Part shown: piece by piece, positions 18,037 to 27,427 of the stretch
Layout of the letters: every line of letters begins with the position of its first letter
Numbering within the stretch: position 1 is the stretch's first letter
Assembly: GCA_030684695.1 (NCBI GenBank)
Contig: JAUXXX010000126.1
Span: 1-62,814 of the forward strand
Source: a bacterium
GTDB lineage: Bacteria; Bacillota_I; Bacilli_A; Izemoplasmatales; Hujiaoplasmataceae
Direction of reading: 5' to 3'
DNA: 62,814 bases
Notes under the pieces: model-generated
Databases searched by the model: none
Told to the model about the DNA's origin: nothing
Seen by the model: only the letters and a program-made list of their open reading frames with translations
Position numbers and translations under genes: made by a program

Positions 18037-20229
18037 ATGAATCCACAATCGATTTTTGAACAATTGACATTACAAGAAAAAGCCCAATTACTTACTGGAA
18101 AAAACAATTGGTGGTTTGAAGGAATTCCTCGTTTAGGCGTTCGTGATTTTATGGTGGCCGATGGTCCTCATGGAATCCGAGCATACAAGGATCCCTCTGA
18201 ACATAATGGTCATCCCAAAACAAGAATGCCCGCGACTTCTTTTTCCTGTGCTTCCGGCATGGCTTCTACATGGAATCCTCAATTGATTGAAGAAGCAGGA
18301 AGAGTCATCGGTGATGAATGCAATCATTACTCTGTGGATGTCATATTAGCACCAGGCGTAGATGGAAAACGTTCGCCATTAGGAGGACGTAATTTTGAGT
18401 ATTACTCAGAAGATCCTTTCTTGACTGCTCAAATGGGAATTGCATTCGTGAAGGGTGCACAATCTAGAGGGATTGGAACTTCCCTCAAGCATTTTGCCTT
18501 AAACGAACAAGAAACCTCTAGAAGATTTAATAGTTCTACCATTGATGAACGAACATTTCGGGAGTTATACGCCTTTCCTTTTGAGCAAATTGTCAAACAA
18601 GCCAAACCTTTAACGATCATGGGGGCTTACAACAAAGTAAATGGCGTGTATGCTTGTGAAAATCCATATTTAATTCAAGAATTACTGAGAAAAGAATGGG
18701 GTTATCAAGGGATTGTGATTTCAGATTGGGGCGGTGTTCAAAACAAAAAAGCCTCGATCTTAGCAGGACTAGATATTGAAATGCCGGCTTCCGAATGGAA
18801 GAAGACGTTTGTAGAAGATGTTTTAAATGGGTTGTACCCCACCGAAGTCATCGATGAAACAGCGAAAAGGATTCTTAATGTTTATGCGAAACTGCTTGAT
18901 AATCCCAATCATGGAGTACCCACCAATTTTGAGGATAATTTACAAGTGGCGAAGAAAGTAGCCTCTGAATCGATTGTTTTGCTTAAAAATGAAGATCATG
19001 TGTTACCACTTCAAGTGCCACAACAAATCGTTGTGATTGGGTTGCCTGCAAAAACACCAAGAACTAATGGTGGGGGATCTTCAGAAATGATGGCTTACAA
19101 AGTAGAAGCACCACTTGAATTTATGAAGGCATTTCAAGAAGTGCACTACATCCCAGAATATGTGATACTTCCTGAACAGAAAGATATCATCAAGAAAGCC
19201 GATCGTGTCGTTATTTTTACAGGAACGACTCCAGAAATTGAATCCGAAGGATTTGATCGTTCTAGCTTATTCTTACCACTTGACCAAATCAATTGTATCA
19301 AAGAAGTAGCAGGTATCAATTCCAACATCATTGTTGTAAACTCCAGTGGATCATCGATTGATACTAGAAGTATTGATTCACTGATCAAAGGATTCGTTCA
19401 AACGTGGTTACAAGGGTCTGGAGCTGGAGAAGAGATTGCTCAAGTACTGTATGGAGTAATCAATCCATCAGGTCGTTTGGCAGAAACCTTCCCATTGCGA
19501 ATTGAACACACTCCAACGTACCCATTGTTTCCAGAACATGGTGAAGAGACCAAATATGTAGAAGGATTGTTCTCCGGTTATCGCTTTTTTGATACACATG
19601 AACTCCCTGTTCGTTATCCTTTCGGATACGGTTTGTCTTATACCACATTTGAATACAGCAATCTACAGTTATCAAAGCAAGCCTATCAAAAGGGAGATGT
19701 GATCTTGGTTAGTGTGGAAGTAAAAAACACAGGACTTGTATCAGGTCATGAAGTCGTTCAATTGTATGTATCGAACAACGACTCGTCGTATCCTCAACCA
19801 AAAAAAATCCTTCGAGCATTTAACAAAGTATTTTTAAAGCCAAACGAATCAAAAATCGTATCCTTAGAAGTTCCGACTTCACTCCTTGAAACCTTCATTC
19901 CTTCAAAAAGAATGTTCCTTCTTGAAAAGGGCCGATATGGAATTTACCTTGGCCATGACAGCCAAGATATTCGCTTACATGCTTCCATATCAATCGATTC
20001 ATTGGATTCTACACTTCCACCTAAGTCATTAGAACATCCCACAAAATTATGGATGATTTCTTCAAGTAGTCCAAGTCTTATTCACCAATTCTTTGAAAAA
20101 ACCAGAAAACCTGGTTGGTGGGAAACCGAAGAACCTGTTCAACGTGTTATCAAAAGGATTGCCAAAGAATTTAAGTGGCAAGAAGTTGATATTATTCAGC
20201 TATTAAAACAGTTAAATGAAAGCAAATAA
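18037..20229 (+). CDS. GH3 beta-glucosidase, cytoplasmic
   Basis: A 730-residue enzyme with the common GH3 beta-glucosidase layout: barrel domain ('GPHGIRAYKD', 'SLKHFALNEQET', nucleophile D230 in 'VISDWGGV'), alpha/beta sandwich ('VLLKNEDHVLPL'), and a C-terminal fibronectin-III-like domain ('VEVKNTGLVSGHEVVQLYV'). After that comes an additional tail of about 60 residues that is not usual. There is no signal peptide. The frame is open to 17968, but the ATG at 18037 with AGGGAGG in front is the start, one base after the GH3 lipoprotein stop. It probably finishes hydrolysis of imported beta-gluco-oligosaccharides to glucose. Confidence 0.9.
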   Translation: MNPQSIFEQLTLQEKAQLLTGKNNWWFEGIPRLGVRDFMVADGPHGIRAYKDPSEHNGHPKTRMPATSFSCASGMASTWNPQLIEEAGRVIGDECNHYSVDVILAPGVDGKRSPLGGRNFEYYSEDPFLTAQMGIAFVKGAQSRGIGTSLKHFALNEQETSRRFNSSTIDERTFRELYAFPFEQIVKQAKPLTIMGAYNKVNGVYACENPYLIQELLRKEWGYQGIVISDWGGVQNKKASILAGLDIEMPASEWKKTFVEDVLNGLYPTEVIDETAKRILNVYAKLLDNPNHGVPTNFEDNLQVAKKVASESIVLLKNEDHVLPLQVPQQIVVIGLPAKTPRTNGGGSSEMMAYKVEAPLEFMKAFQEVHYIPEYVILPEQKDIIKKADRVVIFTGTTPEIESEGFDRSSLFLPLDQINCIKEVAGINSNIIVVNSSGSSIDTRSIDSLIKGFVQTWLQGSGAGEEIAQVLYGVINPSGRLAETFPLRIEHTPTYPLFPEHGEETKYVEGLFSGYRFFDTHELPVRYPFGYGLSYTTFEYSNLQLSKQAYQKGDVILVSVEVKNTGLVSGHEVVQLYVSNNDSSYPQPKKILRAFNKVFLKPNESKIVSLEVPTSLLETFIPSKRMFLLEKGRYGIYLGHDSQDIRLHASISIDSLDSTLPPKSLEHPTKLWMISSSSPSLIHQFFEKTRKPGWWETEEPVQRVIKRIAKEFKWQEVDIIQLLKQLNESK

Positions 20230-20257
20230 TTGTAAAAATTAAAAAAAGATATACTCT

Positions 20258-20273
20258 ATGTAACCTATTACAT
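20258..20273 (+). promoter_or_regulatory. Shared glucan-locus operator, copy 3
   Basis: ATGTAACCTATTACAT, with perfect ATGTAA/TTACAT half sites. Unlike the other three copies, it lies upstream of the best promoter (20282-20310). A second, poorer promoter (TTGTAA 20230, TATACT 20250, 14-base spacer) would put it just after the -10 box. Confidence 0.75.
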
Positions 20274-20281
20274 AAAAATAC

Positions 20282-20310
20282 TTGAAAACGCTTTACTCGT
20301 GTGATAAAAT
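20282..20310 (+). promoter_or_regulatory. Promoter of the solute-binding protein gene, with overlapping cre-like sequence
   Basis: TTGAAA and TAAAAT with a 17-base spacer. TGAAAACGCTTTAC (20283-20296) resembles a cre site with two mismatches near its end. Confidence 0.65.
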
Positions 20311-20344
20311 TACCTTGAAGTAAAAAATTAATAGGAGGAATACA

Positions 20345-22381
20345 ATGAAAAAACTTATCACATTGTTTGTGGTATTCGCCTTTATTGCTGTGCTTGTTGG
20401 TTGTAGTACAACCATGATAAATCCAACCACCGCAGCGACTACTGGAACAACACCTACCACTGCTGTACCGACATCCGGGGGAACAATTGGAACTACAACT
20501 TCAACCTCAGGAAACACCTCTACTTCAACGACAGCAGCGACAACAACCGTGTCTACAACAGCGCCACCGACCACTACCGTTCAAACGACTTCTACTAGTC
20601 TAGCAAACGTACAGTCTGACACTGGACTTGATCCTAACGTTGTTGGAATAGTCGACATCGTATTATGGAGCGGATCAGGAGCAACACTACGAAACATCGG
20701 AAAACAAAATTACACTCCTGACCAATTGCTTGCTCAAAACGAAGCAGCTGCCTATGCCGTTGCCAAAGCATTCAATCAAATTTATCCAAACGTAGTCATC
20801 AATGGCTACTTTAAATCTGGGGACCCAGGCGGTGCGTGGAATCAAGTATTGGATACCTACCGTGATGACGAAGGACGTTTCCCATCTGTTTGGGCGAGTG
20901 TTGACTTATCTGGAGACGTTTCTAGAGGAATCGTCGCAGATTTAACTCGTTTTAAAGACGATCCACTATACAAACAACTAAACCCATCTGTCATGAGCAT
21001 GATGAATTATTATGGATTCCAAGCTGGACTTCCACAATACATTCTTCCATGGGGAATCTTTGTCAACAAAGCGTTGGCTGACAGAAACGGGATTGAGACT
21101 CCATCTTACATGTGGAATATTCAAGAATATACCCAATTTACAAGTAACTTTTCCAACGATCCAACCAATCAATTCTATGGTGCCGATGATACTCCTACTC
21201 GTTTAATCAATACTGGCGTAAATACCATGTGGAAATCGTTGTTTAATTACAAAACTGGAAACACCTTCCTTGACATGAATTCAAACGAAGTGCGTGCGAT
21301 GGTTCCATACATTGCGGAATGGATTACTGGTTCTTTCCAAGGGCAATGGAACATCGAAAACAGCACTAACCCATCTGGAACAGGACCTGTTGCGACACTC
21401 GGTTCTCAACTAGGTTGGTCGTATAACCGTTTCCGTTTGGGATATTTACTCACCCTTGAGTATGACCCATGGATGATGGGCGATTGTGCTGAAACAAATC
21501 CAAACTGGTGGGCAGTTTGTAATTCTCCAGATTGGGACATTTATCCTCGTCCTTCTACCCCTTATGTGGATAACCACATTGGTTTAGTTCTTGACCCAAT
21601 GGCAGTCTATAATTTCTGTTTAGATGATGGCGATTTATCTTGTACACCAGAAGAAGAACTAAAAATCCAAATCGCTTACACATTTGCCATTTTCTGGGCA
21701 GCGGATTCCCGTTCTTTCGAAGCAAGAGCCAACCAACTGTTTTATGATACTGGTTCAAAAGGCTATTCTTCCGCATTAAATGACTCAGTTCCTGTCGTTC
21801 AAGGTCAAATGTTTGTGGATCAAATGGCGTATTGGTATACTCCAGTGAAACATCAACGTATGGGTGCTTCTTATGCATCTTGGACAGACTTAGATGTGGA
21901 TGGAGAACAATACTCCTTTACCGTTAAGATTTCACACAGCGGTGAAGTATTGCAACTGATGACTCCTGCAGATACCTTCCCAATACCGATCAGTCAAATT
22001 ACAATCGGAGTTACAAATATCAACGATTTAATTGCACTCTGGGGGGAAGACGAACTTGAAGTTGAGCTACTCATGCCAGGATTCCAAGAAATGCTACGCT
22101 TGTATGAAGCAGAGCAATTCTGGGATGTCTCTGATAAATCCTTCCCATGGTACTACACCTTTGAAGGTACAAGAGCCAACATCACTTCGGAATGGGGTAA
22201 CTTCTGGAACCCAGATGTCAATGGCGGTTATTTACGTCATGACGTAGGTTACACTTCTTCCCTATTGTCTTTACTGCCAGCATGGAATCAAGTCACAAAT
22301 CAACGATTTGCAGACGCATTCCAACGCTTGCGTAATGGGTTAATGATTTACTATGGTTGGGAACCTTCTAGATTCCAATAA
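20345..22381 (+). CDS. ABC transporter solute-binding lipoprotein for oligosaccharides
   Basis: A 678-residue lipoprotein. The signal with lipobox 'VLVGC' (Cys near residue 20) is followed by a Thr-rich linker to about residue 80 and a large type-1 extracellular binding domain. 'VVGIVDIVLWSGSG', 'AVAKAFNQIYPNVVINGYFKSGD', 'FPSVWASVDLSGDVSRGIVADLTRFKDDP' and 'YILPWGIFVNKALAD' are typical of sugar-binding proteins. It is larger than the usual 430 residues and Trp/Tyr-rich, suggesting a long glycan ligand. It has its own promoter and terminator, so it can be made in excess over the permeases. The partner permeases are one or both of the pairs at 25553-27415 and 31963-33941. Confidence 0.88.
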   Translation: MKKLITLFVVFAFIAVLVGCSTTMINPTTAATTGTTPTTAVPTSGGTIGTTTSTSGNTSTSTTAATTTVSTTAPPTTTVQTTSTSLANVQSDTGLDPNVVGIVDIVLWSGSGATLRNIGKQNYTPDQLLAQNEAAAYAVAKAFNQIYPNVVINGYFKSGDPGGAWNQVLDTYRDDEGRFPSVWASVDLSGDVSRGIVADLTRFKDDPLYKQLNPSVMSMMNYYGFQAGLPQYILPWGIFVNKALADRNGIETPSYMWNIQEYTQFTSNFSNDPTNQFYGADDTPTRLINTGVNTMWKSLFNYKTGNTFLDMNSNEVRAMVPYIAEWITGSFQGQWNIENSTNPSGTGPVATLGSQLGWSYNRFRLGYLLTLEYDPWMMGDCAETNPNWWAVCNSPDWDIYPRPSTPYVDNHIGLVLDPMAVYNFCLDDGDLSCTPEEELKIQIAYTFAIFWAADSRSFEARANQLFYDTGSKGYSSALNDSVPVVQGQMFVDQMAYWYTPVKHQRMGASYASWTDLDVDGEQYSFTVKISHSGEVLQLMTPADTFPIPISQITIGVTNINDLIALWGEDELEVELLMPGFQEMLRLYEAEQFWDVSDKSFPWYYTFEGTRANITSEWGNFWNPDVNGGYLRHDVGYTSSLLSLLPAWNQVTNQRFADAFQRLRNGLMIYYGWEPSRFQ

Positions 22382-22400
22382 ATTCTAAAACAAGAATTGT

Positions 22401-22433
22401 AAAAGGTGTGTTTACACACCTTTTATTTTTTTT
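22401..22433 (+). terminator. Terminator of the solute-binding protein gene
   Basis: Perfect 10-bp stem AAAAGGTGTG/CACACCTTTT with a 4-base loop, then a T-rich run. Confidence 0.9.
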
Positions 22434-22451
22434 GATATTGGCCGTAATCAG

Positions 22452-22480
22452 TGGACACGGTATCTCAAGTTTGGTATAAT
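22452..22480 (+). promoter_or_regulatory. Promoter of the transporter operon
   Basis: TGGACA and TATAAT with a 17-base spacer. Confidence 0.75.
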
Positions 22481-22488
22481 AACGTCGT

Positions 22489-22504
22489 ATGATACGGTTT
22501 ACAT
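22489..22504 (+). promoter_or_regulatory. Shared glucan-locus operator, copy 4
   Basis: ATGATACGGTTTACAT, 8 bases after the -10 box. It is the most diverged copy in its left half. Confidence 0.65.
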
Positions 22505-22546
22505 ATGAGAAAAAGTGATAAAAACTGATGATTTTAGGGGGTTCAC

Positions 22547-25500
22547 ATGAAAAGAAAACGTAGTTGGAAGAAATGGCTTGTGTATGGAATTGCTTTTTTG
22601 ATCATTGCAATCATTTTTATAAATCCATTCCGTCAATCGGATTTTGATGCATGGCAAGAAGAAGTTTCCTACCAAGATTACTTAGAAGCATTGGAACTAA
22701 TGAAGCAAAGTGAGTATATCACTCGTTTTCCCTATGTAAGTTTTTTAGAATCGATGGACGATATCAATTACTCCTTGTTGAATCATCAGGCAACAATGAG
22801 TCCTAGTAATGTGGCAGTAGTCAATAACTTTTCGTACACCGGAACCAAGGCAACAGACATGCAAATTGATCCTTTGGTAGCGTATCAAGTAACGGTACCA
22901 ACCGCAGGTCTTTATCACATTCAACTAGATTATTTTGTCAAAAGCCAAGTACTAAACAACTTAACAGTATCTTTAAAAGTAAATGGACAATTTCAATTTG
23001 ATGATTCAAGAACGATTGATATTCCTTTATATTGGCAAGATGACTCTAAAGATTTTGTGCTTGATACGTATGGCGATGAGTCTTTACCAAATCAACAAAG
23101 AGTCATTGGTTGGGTTACACATCTTCTATACAATAATACTTACACAACAACGGATCCCTTGTTGTTTTATTTTGAAGCAGGGGTTAATACCATTGAAATT
23201 GAAAACATCTTAAGTGGTGCGATTTTATTGGGAGATGTAGAACTAGTCGCTCCAAGACAGCGCATGGACTATGCAACATACATTGAGCAATATTCTAGTG
23301 TATCCAAAGCACCCACTTCTATTTTTATAAACGCAACAGAGTATACACAAAAAAATAGTTCTTATGTTCGCTTGTATGCATTTCAATCCCCAAGCGTGAC
23401 ACCTTATGGAGTCGTTGATAAAAAACTCAACGTCATCAATGGAGCGGCGTGGTATCGTTCCGGACATGAAGTCACCTATTCCATCAATGTCTTGGAAACG
23501 GGATTGTACAACATCAATCTACATTACCTAAACGATAAAATTGATTATAGCGTGTTTCGTTCGATTGCAATCAATGGAGTCATTCCATTTGAAGAATTAG
23601 CGGCGTATGAATTTAAACTAACAGGTCCCAACGTTTGGAGAAATGAAATATTAGGTGATTCCTCTGGTGCATTTGACTTTTATCTTACCGAAGGCATCAA
23701 TACGATTACATTGCGCGTGGTTACGGAACCTTTAAAAACTGGACTTCGAGATATTCAATTGATGATTGACCATATCAATGGATTTGCCTTGAATATTCTG
23801 AAAATTACTGGATCTAATATTGATATTTCTCGCAAATGGCAATTTACCAACTATATTCCTCAAACACCTGCTTATTTACAAGCATATGAAACAATCATTA
23901 AGTACCAAGTCGTTCAAATGTCCCAATATTCCAGTAAATCCGATTTATCTGCTGCATTAGCCTATTTGAAAACGGCAGTGACTCAGCTAGACAAAATTCA
24001 AAAGGAACCAGATAAAATTCCAATTTACTTGGGAACCTTATACAGTGGTGTTGGTTCGATTACTCAAATGTTGGGAGACTCATTGTCCATTTTACAAAGT
24101 CAACCCATGTATTTGAACTATCTATATTTTTCGAATGACAAAGTGTTTGGACCTGATAATGCCAACATATTTCAAAAACTTGGTTCGGGCATTCGTTCAT
24201 TTACAAGTTCCTTTACGCAAAGAAAATATGTCACATTTGATGATCCAGAAGCTATAAATATTTGGGTGAATCGTAGTTTAATCTATGTGGACTTAATGCA
24301 AAAAATGGCAGACCAAGCATTTGGAAATACGGATGTCAAAATCAAAATTTCGATTATGCCAGATGCCAATAAACTTATTTTGGCCAATGCGGCTGGGGCA
24401 ACCCCTGATATTGCACTCGGATTGCCATCCTACATGCCATTTGATCTGGCCATTCGTGGTGCATTGCAAGACATGTCTGAGTTTGATGATTTTTGGGGAC
24501 TTGCTGACAAGTTTTCTCCAGGAGCATTTATTCCATATATTTTAGAAGATGGCGTCTATGCAATGCCTGAAACCTTAGAGTTTCATGCATTGGTATATCG
24601 TACAGACACCATGCGTGCTTTAGGTCTTAACGTACCAAACACTTGGAATGATGTCATCAATATGCTTCCAACACTACAAAGATTTGGAATGAATTTTTAC
24701 TATCCAACTTCTGGGGGAGCATCCCTCAAATGGTTTTATCAAACCTCTCCACTCATTTACCAAAACGGTGGAACGATCTACAATGCCGATGGGTTATCAA
24801 CATCGATAAATTCAGAGGCTTCGTTTAAGGGTCTTAAATTACTAGCAGATTTGTATACGACCTATTCGTTGCCTTCTTATGTTGCTAGTTTTTACAACAG
24901 TTTCCGCTATAATACACTTCCCATTGGAATCATTGATTTTGGAACATACTTGACACTTAAAAACGCCGCTCCTGAGTTAACAGGCGGATGGGAACTTGCA
25001 CTGTATCCGGGTGTTGAAAATACCGAAGGAGAAATCCAACGTTGGTACATTGCCAATGGAACAGCAGCGATTATGTTTAAAGAAAGCGATCCAGTGAAGA
25101 AAAATCAAAGTTGGGAGTTTATGAAGTGGTGGCTTTCGAGTGCTACACAAACTGAGTTTGCTTTCTTACTTCAATCGACGTATGGACCAGAATTTGTTTG
25201 GCTTTCTGGAAATCTAGATGCAGTAGCTGATTCTCCCATCGATTCCAAAGATTTAACCGTTATTTTAGAGCAAATCAAATGGTTAGTAGACGTTCCTAGA
25301 ACACCAGGTCAATACATGCTGGAACGTGGATTGTCTGATATTTGGAATAAGGTAACATTTGATGGTGTGCCCATTCGTGTGGCAATTGATAATCAAGTGT
25401 TGCGAATCAACCGTGAAATCAATAAAAAAATGATTGAGTTTGGCTATTTAGATGCAGAAGGCAATATTTTAACGCCTTACACCGTGCGAGATACCGCATG

Positions 25501-25549
25501 GGTAAGAGCACAGATTGCAGCATATCTTGCAAATCAAAGGGAGGAGTAG
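22547..25549 (+). CDS. Membrane-anchored giant solute-binding protein with N-terminal carbohydrate-binding-like domains
   Basis: A 1000-residue protein. One N-terminal membrane helix (about residues 10-28) and no lipobox suggest a signal anchor with the rest outside. Two beta-rich regions follow (about 60-235 and 255-420), each with patterns seen in CBM6/35-like folds: 'YQVTVPTAGLYHIQLDYFV' and 'YSINVLETGLYNINLHYL'. A helical stretch comes next. The last 430 or so residues are an ABC solute-binding domain ('ANAAGATPDIALGLPSYMPFDLAIRGALQDMSEFDDF', seen near residues 610-650; 'MPETLEFHALVYRTDTMRALG' later). GGGGG precedes the ATG. It heads the transporter operon, 3 bases before a permease gene. 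Domain borders are estimates. Confidence 0.8.
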   Translation: MKRKRSWKKWLVYGIAFLIIAIIFINPFRQSDFDAWQEEVSYQDYLEALELMKQSEYITRFPYVSFLESMDDINYSLLNHQATMSPSNVAVVNNFSYTGTKATDMQIDPLVAYQVTVPTAGLYHIQLDYFVKSQVLNNLTVSLKVNGQFQFDDSRTIDIPLYWQDDSKDFVLDTYGDESLPNQQRVIGWVTHLLYNNTYTTTDPLLFYFEAGVNTIEIENILSGAILLGDVELVAPRQRMDYATYIEQYSSVSKAPTSIFINATEYTQKNSSYVRLYAFQSPSVTPYGVVDKKLNVINGAAWYRSGHEVTYSINVLETGLYNINLHYLNDKIDYSVFRSIAINGVIPFEELAAYEFKLTGPNVWRNEILGDSSGAFDFYLTEGINTITLRVVTEPLKTGLRDIQLMIDHINGFALNILKITGSNIDISRKWQFTNYIPQTPAYLQAYETIIKYQVVQMSQYSSKSDLSAALAYLKTAVTQLDKIQKEPDKIPIYLGTLYSGVGSITQMLGDSLSILQSQPMYLNYLYFSNDKVFGPDNANIFQKLGSGIRSFTSSFTQRKYVTFDDPEAINIWVNRSLIYVDLMQKMADQAFGNTDVKIKISIMPDANKLILANAAGATPDIALGLPSYMPFDLAIRGALQDMSEFDDFWGLADKFSPGAFIPYILEDGVYAMPETLEFHALVYRTDTMRALGLNVPNTWNDVINMLPTLQRFGMNFYYPTSGGASLKWFYQTSPLIYQNGGTIYNADGLSTSINSEASFKGLKLLADLYTTYSLPSYVASFYNSFRYNTLPIGIIDFGTYLTLKNAAPELTGGWELALYPGVENTEGEIQRWYIANGTAAIMFKESDPVKKNQSWEFMKWWLSSATQTEFAFLLQSTYGPEFVWLSGNLDAVADSPIDSKDLTVILEQIKWLVDVPRTPGQYMLERGLSDIWNKVTFDGVPIRVAIDNQVLRINREINKKMIEFGYLDAEGNILTPYTVRDTAWVRAQIAAYLANQREE

Positions 25550-25552
25550 CAC

Positions 25553-26533
25553 ATGGCGACAAAACTTGTTAGACCCATCAAATTGCCAGTGAAACTTCAA
25601 GGTTTGATTGACAATCATCTCAAGCCCGCATGGGAAAAGGTGGACAAAGAAAAAGCATCTACATGGTTATTACTATCGCCATATATTTTCTTGTTTACAG
25701 CATTTATTGTTATCCCCGTCTTAGTAGCGATGTTTTTATCGTTTACCTACTTTAATGTCATCGAAGCTCCTCGGATTTCTGATTTATATGGGCTTTATAA
25801 TTACATCATGATTTTGACTCAAGATGAAGTGTTCTTACGTTATGTATTACCAAATACGCTGCAATATGCACTTATCACTGGACCTGGAGGATATGCATTA
25901 TCATTTTTAATGGCGTGGATGTTATCTCAAATTCAAGCTGGACCCAGAAAGTTTGTTGCCCTGGCTTTGTATACTCCTTCGATGTTAGGAGGCGTATTCA
26001 TTGGGGTAATCTGGAGAACATTATTCTCAGGAGATAAATCAGGGTATGTCAACTCCATTTTCCTTGATTTGGGATTAATTAACACCCCCATTGATTTCTT
26101 ACAATCCGGAAATTACTTAATGGACATTATGATTTTCGTTACCCTTTGGTCGTCGATGGGGATTGGATTCTTATCGATGCTTGCAGGGATTCTAAACATT
26201 AACCGGGAAATGTATGAAGCAGCTTACATCGATGGAATCAAAAATCGGATGCAAGAAATCTTCTACATAACCATTCCATCGATGAAACCACAGATGTTGT
26301 TTGGTGCCGTCATGGCGATTGTTGGCGCGTTTAACGCAGGAGGAATTGGGGTTGCCTTGGCAGGATCCAATCCAACGCCACAGTATTCAGGTCAATTGAT
26401 TGTCAACCATATTGATGACTATGGATTCATCCGTTATGAAATGGGATATGCCGCGGCATTGTCCGTCATCCTCTTGTTAATTATATTATTGTTCTCAAGA
26501 GTCGCATATCGATTATTCGGGGAAAGGGATTAG
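25553..26533 (+). CDS. ABC sugar permease, MalF type (pair 1)
   Basis: Inner-membrane permease of 326 residues with about six helices, beginning near residue 42 after a cytoplasmic N-terminus. The EAA loop that docks to the ATPase is visible as '[19 protein letters not shown]' plus 'ITIPSMKP'. Typical opening '[18 protein letters not shown]'. AGGGAGGAG lies upstream, and the gene starts 3 bases after the giant binding protein stop. It should form a heterodimer with the next gene product. No ATPase is encoded in this operon, so the MsmX-like ATPase at 37072 is the likely energiser. Confidence 0.92.
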   Translation: MATKLVRPIKLPVKLQGLIDNHLKPAWEKVDKEKASTWLLLSPYIFLFTAFIVIPVLVAMFLSFTYFNVIEAPRISDLYGLYNYIMILTQDEVFLRYVLPNTLQYALITGPGGYALSFLMAWMLSQIQAGPRKFVALALYTPSMLGGVFIGVIWRTLFSGDKSGYVNSIFLDLGLINTPIDFLQSGNYLMDIMIFVTLWSSMGIGFLSMLAGILNINREMYEAAYIDGIKNRMQEIFYITIPSMKPQMLFGAVMAIVGAFNAGGIGVALAGSNPTPQYSGQLIVNHIDDYGFIRYEMGYAAALSVILLLIILLFSRVAYRLFGERD

Positions 26534-26542
26534 GTGAGATAA

Positions 26543-27415
26543 ATGGCTAGTTTCTTAGGAACTCAAATCAATCCAAAATCATTCCACCGTTCACAGTTTA
26601 AGTTTTATGCTTTATTGGTTCCCTTATCGATTTTTATGATTTTACCAGTCATTTATGTGGTAAGTCAGGCGTTTAAACCATTGTCCGAATTATTCTTGTT
26701 TCCCCCACGATTTTTTGTGGAAAATCCAACGTTAGAAAATTTTGCACGATTGTTTCGAACCGCATCAGGAACTGGGGTTCCGATGACACGTTATTTATTT
26801 AACTCGATTATTATTACAACGCTGACAATTTTCTTAACGATTTTGATCACGCTTATGACGGGATATGCCTTATCCAAGAAGCGGTTTAAAGCAAAAAAAG
26901 CGTTATTTTCAATCAACCAAACCGCACTGATGTTCGTAGCAACAGCAGTGGCGATTCCGAGGTATATTGTTGTTACTGGTCTTGGTCTTTCCAATAATTT
27001 CTTTGCACATATCATTCCGTATTTAGCAATGCCAGTTGGATTGTTCTTGGTCAAACAATTTATCGATCAAGTACCTGACGAATTGATTGAAGCAGCGAAA
27101 ATTGATGGCGCCAACGATTGGCATATCTTAACTAAAATTGTAGGCCCTCTTGTAAAACCCGCTTTAGCAACCGTGGCGATATTATCCTTCCAATTTATTT
27201 GGAATTCGACAGAATCCTCAGCTATCTATATTATTGATGAAACGAAGAAGACATTTGCCTTTTATATGGCGACATTAACGTCTTCTACAGCTGGACCAGC
27301 GGGTGTGGGAATTTCAGCCGCTGCTGGGTTAGTGATGTTTTTACCGAACTTGATCATCTTTGTTGTCATGCAATCCAATGTGATGGACACGATGAGTCAT
27401 TCGGGAATTAAGTAG
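26543..27415 (+). CDS. ABC sugar permease, MalG type (pair 1)
   Basis: Inner-membrane permease of 290 residues and about six helices. The EAA loop 'ELIEAAKIDGANDWHILTK' is followed by 'IVGPLVKPAL'. Typical carbohydrate permease 2 family blocks include 'YVVSQAFKPLSELFLFPPRFF' near the N-terminus. It partners with the preceding MalF-type protein. GGTGAG precedes the start. The next gene begins 12 bases after its stop. Confidence 0.92.
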   Translation: MASFLGTQINPKSFHRSQFKFYALLVPLSIFMILPVIYVVSQAFKPLSELFLFPPRFFVENPTLENFARLFRTASGTGVPMTRYLFNSIIITTLTIFLTILITLMTGYALSKKRFKAKKALFSINQTALMFVATAVAIPRYIVVTGLGLSNNFFAHIIPYLAMPVGLFLVKQFIDQVPDELIEAAKIDGANDWHILTKIVGPLVKPALATVAILSFQFIWNSTESSAIYIIDETKKTFAFYMATLTSSTAGPAGVGISAAAGLVMFLPNLIIFVVMQSNVMDTMSHSGIK

Positions 27416-27427
27416 GGGGTGTACAAG

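Noticed and set aside
20293-20574. Minus-strand frame rich in Val/Ala opposite the binding-protein start
   Set aside because: It is the mirror image of the Thr-rich linker codons and has no ribosome binding site of its own; similar shadows occur at 41204-41428 and 50159-50431.
20345-22381. Binding protein as a peptide or iron transporter component
   Set aside because: The sequence pattern is of the sugar-binding group, and the locus is entirely glycan-related.
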